Of a DNA stretch of 64,000 bases, positions 26,346-34,352 are shown piece by piece; the first letter of the stretch is position 1; each line of letters starts with the position of its first letter. The notes under the pieces were generated by a model, which searched no databases, was not told the DNA's origin, and worked only from the letters and a program-made list of their open reading frames with translations. Position numbers and translations under genes: made by a program. Origin of the DNA: G965276765 sp965276825 (GTDB lineage: Bacteria; Actinomycetota; Acidimicrobiia; Acidimicrobiales; Palsa-688); assembly GCA_965276825.1 (NCBI GenBank), contig OZ255630.1, positions 62,001 to 126,000 of the forward strand. Direction: 5' to 3'.

Positions 26346-27143
26346 ATGGCCTTCGACATCGACACCTACCAGCGCGTCGGCGGGCGCCTGGCGCTCGACG
26401 GTCTCGACCTCGACACGGGCTTCGCGGACCGACCGCTGTCGCCCGGGTCCCTGCGCTGCCTGCAGTACATGCACGACATCGAGCACCACACCGTGTGCTA
26501 CCTGCGTGACCTCCTGGTCACGAGCGCGCACGAGGATCCCGATGTCACCACCTTCCTCACCATCTGGAACTACGAGGAGCACTGGCACGGCGAGGCCATC
26601 GGACGGGTCCTCGCCGCGCACGGCCGTCCCGCCGGGGCGTCGCGCATCGACGAGGTCCGCAGGCAGCTGAAGCGGTCGGATCGGTGGCGGCCCGTCGGAT
26701 TCCTGCTCGGCTCCGCGGTGGTGCCCGACATGGCGGCCATCCACATGGTGTGGGGCGCGGTCAACGAGTGGACGACCCAGGCCGCCTACAGCTTGCTGGC
26801 CCGCAAGGAGGGCCACCCGGTGCTCAGCGACCTGCTCCGCCGCATCATGAAGCAGGAGGGTCGCCACATCGACTTCTACGCCAACGAGGGACGCAAGCGA
26901 CTGGAGCGCAGCCGGGCGAGCCAGGTCGTGACCCGCTGGGCGCTCCGGCGCTACTGGAAGCCGGTCGGCCACGGGGTGCGGCCGGCTGCGGAGACCGACT
27001 TCTTGATCCGCTACCTCTTCGACGGCGATGCCGGCATCGAGGCGGCGGGGCGCGTCGACCGCCAGGTCGACCGCCTCCCGGGGCTGGACGGCCTCGGCCT
27101 GGTGCGGGGCGTGGTGGCCAGGGCGCACCGCGCCGCCGCCTGA
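26346..27143 (+). CDS. Ferritin-like di-iron protein
   Basis: A 265-residue helical protein starting at ATG 26346. Two ExxH motifs are seen, EEHWHGEAI near residue 79 and EGRHIDFYANEG near 175. With upstream helical Glu/His (HDIEHHTV), they fit a ferritin-like four-helix di-iron site of the acyl-ACP desaturase or rubrerythrin type. The reaction is unknown; a desaturase or oxidase is possible. No Shine-Dalgarno sequence is obvious. It is convergent with the PPK2 gene. Confidence 0.72.
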   Translation: MAFDIDTYQRVGGRLALDGLDLDTGFADRPLSPGSLRCLQYMHDIEHHTVCYLRDLLVTSAHEDPDVTTFLTIWNYEEHWHGEAIGRVLAAHGRPAGASRIDEVRRQLKRSDRWRPVGFLLGSAVVPDMAAIHMVWGAVNEWTTQAAYSLLARKEGHPVLSDLLRRIMKQEGRHIDFYANEGRKRLERSRASQVVTRWALRRYWKPVGHGVRPAAETDFLIRYLFDGDAGIEAAGRVDRQVDRLPGLDGLGLVRGVVARAHRAAA

Positions 27144-27151
27144 AGGCGGCG
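27134..27151 (+). terminator. Short GC hairpin with the stop codon in its loop
   Basis: CGCCGCC (27134-27140) pairs with GGCGGCG (27145-27151) across a TGAA tetraloop that contains the TGA stop of the ferritin-like gene. It lies between two convergent genes and could end transcription from either side. Confidence 0.45.
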
Positions 27152-27168
27152 TGGTCGCCCCACCGCGA

Positions 27169-27951
27169 TCAGTCGGGGGGCGGTCCGAGCGGTGCGGGCA
27201 CCGGGCAGTCGGCGCGGTGCATGCCGGCCTCCACGGCGGCGATGACCGTCTCGAGGACGGTGATCCGGGCGTAGCGCTTGGACTCCGCGGCGACCAGGTG
27301 CCACGGGGCCAGGTCGGCGTCGGTCCGCTCGAGCATCTCGGTGACGGCCTGCTCGTAGGGGGAGCGCTTCTCGCGGTTGCGCCAGTCCTCAGGATGCATC
27401 TTCCACCTCCTGAGCGGGTCGGCCTGGCGGCTCTCGAAGCGGCGGAGCTGCTCGTCGTGGGAGATGTGCAGCCAGAACTTGGCGACGATCACGCCGTCCG
27501 CTGTCAGGCTCCGCTCGAAGTGGCAGATCTCGTCGTAGGCCCGTCGCCACTCGTCGGCGCTGGCGAAGCCCTCGACGCGCTCGACGAGGACGCGGCCGTA
27601 CCACGACCGGTCGAAGATGGTCATCTGACCCCGCCCCGGCAGGTGGGGGTAGAAGCGCCAGAGGAAGGTGTGGGCCTTCTCGATGGCCGTCGGCTTGGAG
27701 AACGAGGCGACCCGGTAGTGGCGCTGGTCGAGCTTGCCCGTGAGCCGCTTGATGGCGCCCCCCTTGCCGGCGGCGTCCCAGCCCTCCATCACCACACAGA
27801 TCCCCGGGCCGGGCCGGGCACCCTCGGCCACCCCGGCGGTGGCGATGCGCAGTTGGAGGAGCCGGCGCTGGGCCGCCTCGAGGCGCTCGAGCTCCCCCCG
27901 CTTGGTGATGTTGAGGCTGAGGTCGACGTCGTCGAGACCGGGCACGGGCAC
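27169..27951 (-). CDS. ppk2: Polyphosphate kinase 2 family phosphotransferase
   Basis: A 260-residue PPK2-type enzyme, which moves phosphate between polyphosphate and nucleoside phosphates. The Walker A segment MEGWDAAGKGGAIKR lies near residue 55 and the Walker B/lid segment FDRSWYGRVLVERVEG near 115. KFWLHISHDEQLRRF and WKMHPEDWRNR are family segments. It has a single domain and therefore does not belong to the duplicated class II. The exact nucleotide preference cannot be read from the sequence. Confidence 0.9.
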   Translation of the reverse strand: MPVPGLDDVDLSLNITKRGELERLEAAQRRLLQLRIATAGVAEGARPGPGICVVMEGWDAAGKGGAIKRLTGKLDQRHYRVASFSKPTAIEKAHTFLWRFYPHLPGRGQMTIFDRSWYGRVLVERVEGFASADEWRRAYDEICHFERSLTADGVIVAKFWLHISHDEQLRRFESRQADPLRRWKMHPEDWRNREKRSPYEQAVTEMLERTDADLAPWHLVAAESKRYARITVLETVIAAVEAGMHRADCPVPAPLGPPPD

Positions 27952-28065
27952 CCATTGAAGCCCGTCGGCGGGCCGCCGGCGAGTTGCGCCGTCCCGATCG
28001 GGGCGGGCGCGCCCCTAGTCTGAGCACTCGCGCCCGCCCGCGGCGCCCCGACTCCAGGAGACCCG

Positions 28066-28548
28066 ATGACCATCGCCGTTGGCGACCGCATCCCCGACGT
28101 CCAAGTCGCCACCCCGTCCGCCGACGGCCCGAAGAAGGTCCAGACCGCCGATCTGCTCGGGAGCGGCAAGGTCGTCCTCTTCGGCGTGCCCGGAGCGTTC
28201 ACCCCGACCTGCTCGGACTACCACCTGCCCGGGTTCGTGCTGCGCGCCGACGACCTGGCCTCCAAAGGTGTCGACTCCATCGTGTGCATGTCCGTCAACG
28301 ACCCCTTCGTCATGGGCGCGTGGGGGGACGCACGCGAGGTCGGGGACAAGGTCGTGCTGATCGCCGACGGCTCCGCCGACTTCACCCGCGCCCTCGGTCT
28401 CGACATCGATCTCTCCGGCGGTGGCCTCGGTGTGCGCTCCAAGCGCTTCGCGGCGGTCGTCGAGGACGGCGTCGTGACCGACCTGGCCGTCGAGGACGGC
28501 CTCGGTCTCGACGTGAGCACCGCCGACGCGGTCCTGGCCAAGCTCTGA
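28066..28548 (+). CDS. Peroxiredoxin of the Prx5 type
   Basis: A 160-residue thiol peroxidase reducing hydrogen peroxide and organic peroxides. The peroxidatic Cys is C49 in VPGAFTPTCS. The segments VGDRIPDVQV at the N-terminus and KGVDSIVCMSVNDPFVM are characteristic of the type II/Prx5 family. A CAGGAGA ribosome site precedes the ATG. It stands alone between divergent and convergent neighbours, with PPK2 upstream on the other strand. Confidence 0.92.
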   Translation: MTIAVGDRIPDVQVATPSADGPKKVQTADLLGSGKVVLFGVPGAFTPTCSDYHLPGFVLRADDLASKGVDSIVCMSVNDPFVMGAWGDAREVGDKVVLIADGSADFTRALGLDIDLSGGGLGVRSKRFAAVVEDGVVTDLAVEDGLGLDVSTADAVLAKL

Positions 28549-28564
28549 GCGCGCCGCCCGAGCT

Positions 28565-28978
28565 TCAGGTCTCGCGGGGCGTGAGGAGGTAGGTCGACGA
28601 GGCCTTGGCGAGGAGGGTGCCGTCCTCGCCGGTCACCTCGGCCTCCACGAAGACGACCCGCCGGCCGCCCGAGATGACCCTCGCCGTGCAGGCGAGGTCG
28701 CCCCGGGCGGGGGCGGGCCGCAGGAAGCTGATCTTGAGCTCGGTGTTGGCCGTGTGGACCCGTTGTCCCCGCCCCCGGGCCCAGGTCACGGTCGACGCGG
28801 CCATGGCCGAGTCGGCGAGGGCGGCGACGATCCCGCCCTGCACCACGCCGACGGGGTTGGCGAAGCGCTCGTCCGCCGGCATGGTCCACGTGGTGACGCC
28901 GGGTTCGGCCTTGTCGATGCAGGTCAGCCCGAGGGCCATGTCGCAGTTGGGCGGGACGCGTGGGACCGTGGTGCTCAC
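28565..28978 (-). CDS. PaaI-type hotdog thioesterase
   Basis: A 137-residue hotdog-fold protein from GTG 28978. The segment NPVGVVQGGIVAALADSAMA contains the conserved HGG-like turn (here QGG) and the helical Asp of PaaI thioesterases. LKISFLRPAPARGDL and GRRVVFVEAEVTGEDGTLLA are further family strands. It is likely to hydrolyse acyl-CoA thioesters. The usual His of the HGG motif is Gln here, which occurs in related families. It is convergent with the peroxiredoxin and divergent from the ketopantoate reductase-like gene. Confidence 0.82.
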   Translation of the reverse strand: MSTTVPRVPPNCDMALGLTCIDKAEPGVTTWTMPADERFANPVGVVQGGIVAALADSAMAASTVTWARGRGQRVHTANTELKISFLRPAPARGDLACTARVISGGRRVVFVEAEVTGEDGTLLAKASSTYLLTPRET

Positions 28979-29028
28979 CGGAGCATCGTAAGGTGCGGGA
29001 GCCCGCCCGGCCCGGGCAGAGTGGACCG

Positions 29029-30084
29029 ATGCGCTACGTGATCTACGGCGCCGGGGCCATCGGCGCCAGCATGGGCGCACTGCTCGCGGCGGACGGTCGC
29101 GACGTCACCCTGGTGGCGAGGGGCGCCCACCTCGAGGCCCTCCGGCGCGACGGCGTCCTGCTCCGCTGGCCGGGCGGCCGCGAGCAGCGGGTGGCGGTGC
29201 GAGCCGTCGCCGACGCCGCCGAGGCCGGCGCCGACCGGTCCACGGTGGTCGTCCTGGCCGTCAAGAGCCAGGACACCGCAGGCGCCATCGACGACCTCGC
29301 CGCCCTCGGCCCGGCGCCGAGCGTGGTGTGTGCCCAAAACGGCGTCGAGAACGAGCGGCAGGCCCTCAGGCGCTTCGAGCACGTCTACGGGATGTGCGTG
29401 GTGATGCCCGCCTCCCACCTGGAGCCCGGCACGGTCGAGGTGCGCAACGAGCCGGTGCCGGGGATGGTGGACCTCGGGCGCTACCCGACCGGGGTCGACG
29501 CCACCGCGGAGGCGGTCGCCGCGGATCTCCGCTCGGCCGGCTTCGAGTCCGAGGCCCACACGGCGATCATGGCCCGCAAGTACCGCAAGCTCCTCGCCAA
29601 CCTGACCAACGCCCTCGACGCCGCCGCGGGTCAGGACGGCCGCCGGGGACCTCTGGCCGACGCGGCCAGGGCCGAGGCGCTGGCCTGCCTGGACGCCGCG
29701 GGGATCGAGGTGGCGTCGGAGCAGGAGGACCTGGACCGCCGCCGGGTCCTCGACGCATCCACCCGCCCGTTCGCGGCGTCGGGGCCGAGCTCGTCGTGGC
29801 AGAGCCTGGCCAGGCGTGGCGGCCGCATCGAGGCGGACTACCTCAACGGCGAGATCGTGCTCCTCGGCCGCCTCCACGGCGTCGACGTCCCGGTCAACGC
29901 CTGGTTGGCCGCGCTGGCCGGGGACCTGGCCAGGAGCGGAGCCGAACCCGGGTCGGTCCCCATCGCCGAGCTTGAGCACCGGGCCCGCCGGTCCGGGCTG
30001 CTCCCCGCGGTCAGTCCCTCGCTCCGGTCGGTGCCAGGAGGGAGCCGGGAAGGCTCCGCAGACCGGCCCACACCAGGTCGGTGA
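29029..30084 (+). CDS. Ketopantoate reductase (PanE/ApbA) family oxidoreductase
   Basis: A 351-residue NADPH-dependent reductase starting at ATG 29029. The Rossmann motif IYGAGAIGASMG begins at residue 4. VVVLAVKSQDT and VVCAQNGVENE are the usual active-site loops, and ARKYRKLLANLTNAL contains the catalytic Lys. SSWQSLARRGGRIEADYLNGEIV is the C-terminal substrate segment. Paralogues exist, so a role in pantothenate synthesis is not certain. Its 3' end overlaps the convergent TetR gene by 74 bases. Confidence 0.85.
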   Translation: MRYVIYGAGAIGASMGALLAADGRDVTLVARGAHLEALRRDGVLLRWPGGREQRVAVRAVADAAEAGADRSTVVVLAVKSQDTAGAIDDLAALGPAPSVVCAQNGVENERQALRRFEHVYGMCVVMPASHLEPGTVEVRNEPVPGMVDLGRYPTGVDATAEAVAADLRSAGFESEAHTAIMARKYRKLLANLTNALDAAAGQDGRRGPLADAARAEALACLDAAGIEVASEQEDLDRRRVLDASTRPFAASGPSSSWQSLARRGGRIEADYLNGEIVLLGRLHGVDVPVNAWLAALAGDLARSGAEPGSVPIAELEHRARRSGLLPAVSPSLRSVPGGSREGSADRPTPGR

Positions 30085-30649
30085 GGCGGAGGGCGAGGCG
30101 CTCGCCCTCCGCCACCTCGAGCACGGAGCCGGACGTGTGCACCCACCGCCGGCTCGTCGCCTCGGCCAGCCCGACGATGGCGTAGCCGAGGAGCGATCGA
30201 TGGTCGGATGCGATGTCCGCGGCGATGAACCCGCCGATGGCGGCGGCGATGCTCGCCTCGACCTCCTCGACGGCGGCGGCAAACTCCTCGTCCTGGCGCG
30301 CCCCCCCGCCGAAGAGGAGCCCGAAGGCGTCGGTGTGCTCGGCGACGAAGGTGAAGTAGGCGACGAAGCCGGCCCGGACGCGACCCTGCGGCTCGGGCTC
30401 GGCCCTGGCCGCGTCGACCAGCGCGGCGAGCAGCTCGTCGCCGACGGTGACGATCAGCTCGCGGTAGAGCTCGCTCTTGGACGGGAAGTGCTGGTAGAGC
30501 ACCGGTTTGGTCACCCCGGCGCGTTCGGCGATGTCGTCCATGGACGCGCCGTGGTAGGTGGCCGTGCCGAAGATCTGCAGGGCCACGTCGAGGAGCTGGC
30601 TCCGCCGCCTGGCCGCCGGCAGCCGCCGGGGGCTCGTCGATCCGCTCAG
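30011..30649 (-). CDS. TetR family regulator, probable CTG start
   Basis: A TetR-type repressor with the helix-turn-helix ATYHGASMDDIAERAGVTKP followed by VLYQHFPSKSELY, and a helical ligand domain. The first conventional start, GTG 30586, would delete the conserved first helix (RRRSQLLDVALQIFG), which is encoded just upstream in frame. No ATG, GTG or TTG precedes it, but a CTG at 30649 lies five bases after GGGAGG and gives a normal 212-residue protein beginning MSGSTSPRR. The start is therefore inferred to be CTG. The ligand and targets are unknown. Confidence 0.8.
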   Translation of the reverse strand: MSGSTSPRRLPAARRRSQLLDVALQIFGTATYHGASMDDIAERAGVTKPVLYQHFPSKSELYRELIVTVGDELLAALVDAARAEPEPQGRVRAGFVAYFTFVAEHTDAFGLLFGGGARQDEEFAAAVEEVEASIAAAIGGFIAADIASDHRSLLGYAIVGLAEATSRRWVHTSGSVLEVAEGERLALRLTDLVWAGLRSLPGSLLAPTGARD

Positions 30650-31161
30650 GACGACCTCCCGGGCGTCACCGCCGGCATCGCCGCGGTCGACGAAGACCGC
30701 CCAGCCACGGCAGGGTTCGCTTCGACCAGCCCGAAGTCTCGGAGTGTGCGGCGACCCTCGTCTTCTCCTGCCAAGGACAGCACCCGGCCTCCCGAGCCGT
30801 GGCGGCCCGCTCCGGCCCGCAAAGTAGCCCTCAGCCTACAAGCGGCCAGGCACCGCCGGCACCGGCACCGTCGGCTCCTCCCTCCGGGAGCGGAGGGGCG
30901 CTGAGCGACCTTCGGGGTCGCGCCACGGTCGGAGCGCCCGCCGGTGGGCCGGCGCGCCGGGCACGAACGACCACGTTCGGGAGATGCCCGAACGCCCATC
31001 GGGGTCGGTCGGGCAAACGGGGAAGAAGCCCAGGAAGCGGGGGTTCGCCCGGGGGGCGACGGGACCCCGAGCCGCTACCATCAGCGGGTCGGTTGGCGTG
31101 GGCGAAGGAGTCCGGGGCGTCGGGTGGACCGGCGCCGTCGAACCGCCGAGAGGAACGTCAC
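30650..31161. other. 512-bp stretch without a recognisable gene
   Basis: Open frames here have poor codon bias and no family resemblance. The segment has several GC-rich short inverted repeats, for example CCGCT/AGCGG near 31075-31090. It holds a GGGCAAACGGGG stretch near 31010, but no GACGCAAAGCC core or other riboswitch signature follows. It is probably the promoter and leader region of the diguanylate cyclase unit. Confidence 0.5.
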
Positions 31162-31164
31162 GTG

Positions 31165-31248
31165 ATGGAGCGACCGCAGCCGGTGGGACGGATCCTCCCC
31201 GCAGGTGCGCGCTCCGCCCTCCCCGGGATCCGGACCGGCCGAAGGTGA
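31165..31248 (+). CDS. Possible leader peptide coupled to the diguanylate cyclase
   Basis: A 27-residue frame (MERPQPVGRILPAGARSALP, then GIRTGRR) starts nine bases after GAGAGGAA (31148-31155); GTG 31162 is an alternative start. Its TGA overlaps the GTG start of the diguanylate cyclase by four bases. The cyclase itself has no ribosome site, so translation of this peptide may feed ribosomes to it. The peptide resembles nothing known. Confidence 0.4.
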   Translation: MERPQPVGRILPAGARSALPGIRTGRR

Positions 31249-32138
31249 GCGCCGGCACCGTCCCTTCGAGCTCGGCCATCGGCCTGCCGGAGGCGATCGT
31301 CGACGTGACCGACGCCCGTCCTGGATCCGGTGACGGCTTCGAGGACCTCCTCCGCCTGCCCGGCCGGCTGCGCCGGGCCAGGAGCGGGCTGGCGTTCGTC
31401 TACGAGGCCCTCGACGTGGTCGCGGCCCGCTTCGGTCTCCGCGACGCCGTGGTCGTCGTCGACGACACCCCGGTCGGCCGGCAGGCGTTCCGCCTGCGCC
31501 GCCACGAGACCGACCCGAAGGCGCAGCGGTGGGTCCACGACATGCTCCGACGCCCCGCCGGGCTCCACACCCGGCCGGCGGTGGTCGACCGGGCCACGGC
31601 CGACTACGTCACCGAGCTGGTCGCCACCGCCCTGTCGATGGACCTCCTCGGCCACGACGCCAGCCACGACGCGCTGACCGGTCTGCTCAACCGCAGGTCC
31701 TACGACCGCGCCGTCGACGATGCCGTCGCCCGCAACCGCAGGTACGGATGGCCTTTCGCCCTGGTGCTCATCGACCTCGACAAGTTCAAGGTGATCAACG
31801 ACGCCCACGGTCACGCCGCGGGCGACGAGGCTCTGCGCGCCCTCGGTGTGGAGCTGCGGGCGGTGCTGCGCAGCGGCGACGTCGCCGCCCGCCTGGGGGG
31901 CGACGAGTTCGCCCTGATCATCCTCAACGCCGACTCGCCCGAGAGCCTCGACCCCCTGATGTCGCGACTGCGGGCCGCGCTGGCCCGGGGCGTGGGGGGA
32001 GCCAAGCTCCAGTTCTCCGCCGGCGTGGCCGGCTTCCCCGGCGACGCCGACGACATCGTCGCCCTCCAACGGATGGCCGACGAGCGCCTCTACGCCGACA
32101 AGGCCGAGCGCATCCCGGCCAGCGGGAGCGTCTCCTGA
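31245..32138 (+). CDS. Soluble diguanylate cyclase
   Basis: A 297-residue protein without membrane helices. The C-terminal 165 residues are a GGDEF domain, with SHDALTGLLNRRSYDRAV, LIDLDKFKVINDAHGHAAGDE and the intact catalytic ARLGGDEFALII. The inhibitory RxxD site is not evident before the signature. The N-terminal 130 residues are unrecognised and may be a small sensor domain. The GTG start is the only reasonable one before the domain and overlaps the small upstream frame. Confidence 0.85.
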   Translation: MSAGTVPSSSAIGLPEAIVDVTDARPGSGDGFEDLLRLPGRLRRARSGLAFVYEALDVVAARFGLRDAVVVVDDTPVGRQAFRLRRHETDPKAQRWVHDMLRRPAGLHTRPAVVDRATADYVTELVATALSMDLLGHDASHDALTGLLNRRSYDRAVDDAVARNRRYGWPFALVLIDLDKFKVINDAHGHAAGDEALRALGVELRAVLRSGDVAARLGGDEFALIILNADSPESLDPLMSRLRAALARGVGGAKLQFSAGVAGFPGDADDIVALQRMADERLYADKAERIPASGSVS

Positions 32139-32143
32139 GCACC

Positions 32144-32740
32144 GTGGGCCCCAGCCCGGAGACGATCGACGCGCTCGAGCTCGAGCTCCGCCAGCTCGGC
32201 GGCGTGGCCCTCGTGACCTTCTCGGCCCGTGACGGCGAGATCGTCATCGAGCTGGCCGCCGAGCAGCCCGTCGACGCCGACATCCTGGTCCTGGAGGCCC
32301 AGCGGGTCGCGCACGGTCACTTCGACGGGCCCGTCACCGTCTCGGTGGTGACCAGGCCGGCCGAGGGGGACGAGGGGCGCCCCGACCTCCGGGTGAAGGT
32401 CGTGCTCACCGCCCCCGTGCCCGGGAGGGGCGCGGTCGAGGTCCACCTGGCCCACGGCGATCGGCGCGTTCGTGCCGTCGCGTCCACCGCCGACCGCCTC
32501 GCGGTGGCCGAAGCGGTCGTCGACGCGCTGGCCGACCTCGGCTTCGTCGTTCCCTTCGTCCCCGTCTCCGCCCACGGGGTGGCGTCCGAGCTCGGCGCCG
32601 GCAGCCTCGTGCTGCTCCGCAACGTGGCGACCGGTCAGATGCGCCGCGGGCTGGCCTCGGGATCGAGCTCGGCGGAGTCGACGACGCGTGCCGTGCTCGA
32701 CGCCCTCAACCGGCACCTGGAGCCCGCGCCCGAGGGTTGA
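32144..32740 (+). CDS. Conserved-looking protein of unknown function
   Basis: A 198-residue soluble protein from GTG 32144, five bases after the cyclase stop. Three similar strand-strand-helix units can be made out, each with beta strands and a helix ending in a pattern like AVAEAVVDALADLG or TTRAVLDALNRHL. The repeated fold recalls small regulatory or nucleic-acid-binding domains, but I cannot name a family. Its TGA overlaps a TTG that could start ccdA. Confidence 0.6.
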   Translation: MGPSPETIDALELELRQLGGVALVTFSARDGEIVIELAAEQPVDADILVLEAQRVAHGHFDGPVTVSVVTRPAEGDEGRPDLRVKVVLTAPVPGRGAVEVHLAHGDRRVRAVASTADRLAVAEAVVDALADLGFVVPFVPVSAHGVASELGAGSLVLLRNVATGQMRRGLASGSSSAESTTRAVLDALNRHLEPAPEG

Positions 32741-32757
32741 TCGGCGCGCATGCCATC

Positions 32758-33534
32758 ATGATCGCCACCGTGAACGGCAACCAGCTGATCCTCCACAGCC
32801 CACTCGGCTTCGCCGTGGCCTTCGGCGCCGGCGTGGTGTCGTTCCTGTCTCCGTGCGTGCTGCCCCTCGTGCCGTCGTACCTGTCGATGATGTCCGGGGT
32901 CGGCACCGCCGACCTGGCCGCGGTCGGAACGGCCGACCACCGGCGGCTGGTGCGCTCGACGGTGCTGTTCGTCGCCGGGTTCACGCTGGTGTTCGCCGTC
33001 CTCGAGGCCACCGCCAGCGGGCTGGGCCGGATCCTCCACGACCACGTGGTCGTCCTCGACGAGGTCGCCGGCGCCCTCATCGTGGTGATGGGCCTGGTCT
33101 TCGCCGGTGTCCTCCGACCCCGATGGCTCCTCGCCGAGCGCCGGGTGCACGTCCTGCCGTCCCGGCTCGGCCCCATGGTCGCACCGGTCATGGGCATGGC
33201 CTTCGCCTTCGGCTGGACGCCGTGCATCGGCCCCGCCCTCGCCGCCGTCCTCGGCCTGGCCAGCGACACCCACACCCTCGGCCGGGGCGAGGAGATGCTG
33301 GTGGCCTTCTCGCTCGGGCTCGGGGTCCCGTTCATCGCGCTCGGGATCGCCTTCGGACGGCTGAGCGGGCTGCTCGGGGCGCTCCGCCGGCACGCGAGAG
33401 CTGTCAACCTGGTCTCGGGGCTCGTGCTGGCCGCGCTCGGGGTCCTGCTGCTCACCGACAACGTCCACCTGCTCTCGTCGTGGTTCTCCACCATCCTGAG
33501 CGACCTCGGGCTCCAGGGGCTGGCCACGGTCTGA
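32758..33534 (+). CDS. ccdA: CcdA-type thiol-disulfide transporter for cytochrome c assembly
   Basis: A 258-residue membrane protein with six hydrophobic segments. The two redox Cys lie in SFLSPCVLPLVPSY and GWTPCIGPALAAVLG, the paired motifs of CcdA/DsbD-beta. It carries electrons from cytoplasmic thioredoxin to periplasmic thiol proteins such as CcmG and CcmH encoded downstream. ATG 32758 is preferred; TTG 32737 overlapping the previous stop is an alternative. A gap of 80 bases separates it from ccmA. Confidence 0.92.
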   Translation: MIATVNGNQLILHSPLGFAVAFGAGVVSFLSPCVLPLVPSYLSMMSGVGTADLAAVGTADHRRLVRSTVLFVAGFTLVFAVLEATASGLGRILHDHVVVLDEVAGALIVVMGLVFAGVLRPRWLLAERRVHVLPSRLGPMVAPVMGMAFAFGWTPCIGPALAAVLGLASDTHTLGRGEEMLVAFSLGLGVPFIALGIAFGRLSGLLGALRRHARAVNLVSGLVLAALGVLLLTDNVHLLSSWFSTILSDLGLQGLATV

Positions 33535-33614
33535 CGTGGGACGCTGAGCGGCCCGGCCGGCGCCGGCCCGGATGGTGATTGGGCGGGCACCCTCGCTAGC
33601 GTTGGCACGCTGTC

Positions 33615-34352
33615 ATGGATCCCGTGATCCACCTCCGTTCCGCCGTGGCCCTCGTAGGCGGCTTCCCCGTGCTGGCCGGCGTCGATCTCGACGTCGTCAG
33701 CGGTGAGGTCGTGCTCCTCGAGGGAGCCAACGGTGCCGGCAAGACCAGCATCCTGCGAGCCTGTGCCGGTCTCCTCAGGGTGGTGGCCGGGGACGCGGTC
33801 GTGCTCGGTGTCGATCTGGTCGCCGACCCCCGCAAGGTGCGCCGCCGGGTCGGGCTGCTCGGACACGCCGGCGCCCTCTACGACGACCTGGCGGTCGAGA
33901 CCAACGTGGCCTTCGCCGTGCGAGCGGCGCGCGGCGACCCGACGAGGGTCGGCCCGGCGTTGGCCCGCCTCGGCCTCGAGGGGCGCCTGCGCACCACGGC
34001 GGTCGGCGCCCTGTCCGCCGGCCAGCGGCGCCGGGTGGCGCTCGCCGCGCTGGTCGCCCGCAACCCCGAGCTGTGGCTGCTCGACGAGCCCCACGCCGGC
34101 CTCGACGCCGAGCACCGTGACCTCCTCGACGAGCTCGTCCGCGAGGTGGCCGCCGCGGGGGCCGTGGTGGTGCTGGCCTCCCACGAGGCCGAGCGGGCCA
34201 GGGCGCTGGCCGAGCGGGTGGTGCCGGTCGCCGGCGGGGCCACGCCCCGTCCCGCCCCGATGCCGACGCCGGTGTCGGTGTCGGTGTCGGTGTCGGTAAC
34301 GGTCGAAACCCTGGGGGCCGTGCCGGCGGAGGGGGCCGTGCATGTGGCGTGA
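33615..34352 (+). CDS. ccmA: Heme exporter ATP-binding protein CcmA
   Basis: A 245-residue ABC ATPase with Walker A EGANGAGKTS, signature LSAGQRRR, Walker B LWLLDEPHAGLD and the switch His in LASHEAERA. With CcmB it forms the ABC transporter that releases holo-CcmE in System I cytochrome c maturation. The C-terminal 30 residues are an odd tail encoded by a six-base tandem repeat (TPVSVSVSVSVTVE). The gene overlaps ccmB by 11 bases. Confidence 0.9.
   Translation: MDPVIHLRSAVALVGGFPVLAGVDLDVVSGEVVLLEGANGAGKTSILRACAGLLRVVAGDAVVLGVDLVADPRKVRRRVGLLGHAGALYDDLAVETNVAFAVRAARGDPTRVGPALARLGLEGRLRTTAVGALSAGQRRRVALAALVARNPELWLLDEPHAGLDAEHRDLLDELVREVAAAGAVVVLASHEAERARALAERVVPVAGGATPRPAPMPTPVSVSVSVSVTVETLGAVPAEGAVHVA
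34271..34294. repeat. Hexanucleotide repeat (GGTGTC)x4 within ccmA
   Basis: Four perfect GGTGTC copies, followed by the related GGTAAC and GGTC, encode the SVSVSV stretch of the CcmA tail. The unit length keeps the frame. Confidence 0.9.

Noticed and set aside
31000..31090. Cyclic-di-GMP (GEMM) riboswitch before the diguanylate cyclase
   Set aside because: GGGCAAACGGGG recalls the conserved start, but the GACGCAAAGCC and GGTAGCCGGGT-like parts are missing.
30799..31248. 149-residue gene before the cyclase
   Set aside because: Pro/Gly/Ser-rich with poor codon bias and no start site; only the last 27 codons have a ribosome site and coupling.
33550..33570. Terminator at GGCCGGCGCCGGCC before ccmA
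   Set aside because: It is a palindrome without a loop and may simply reflect GC composition; no supporting features.
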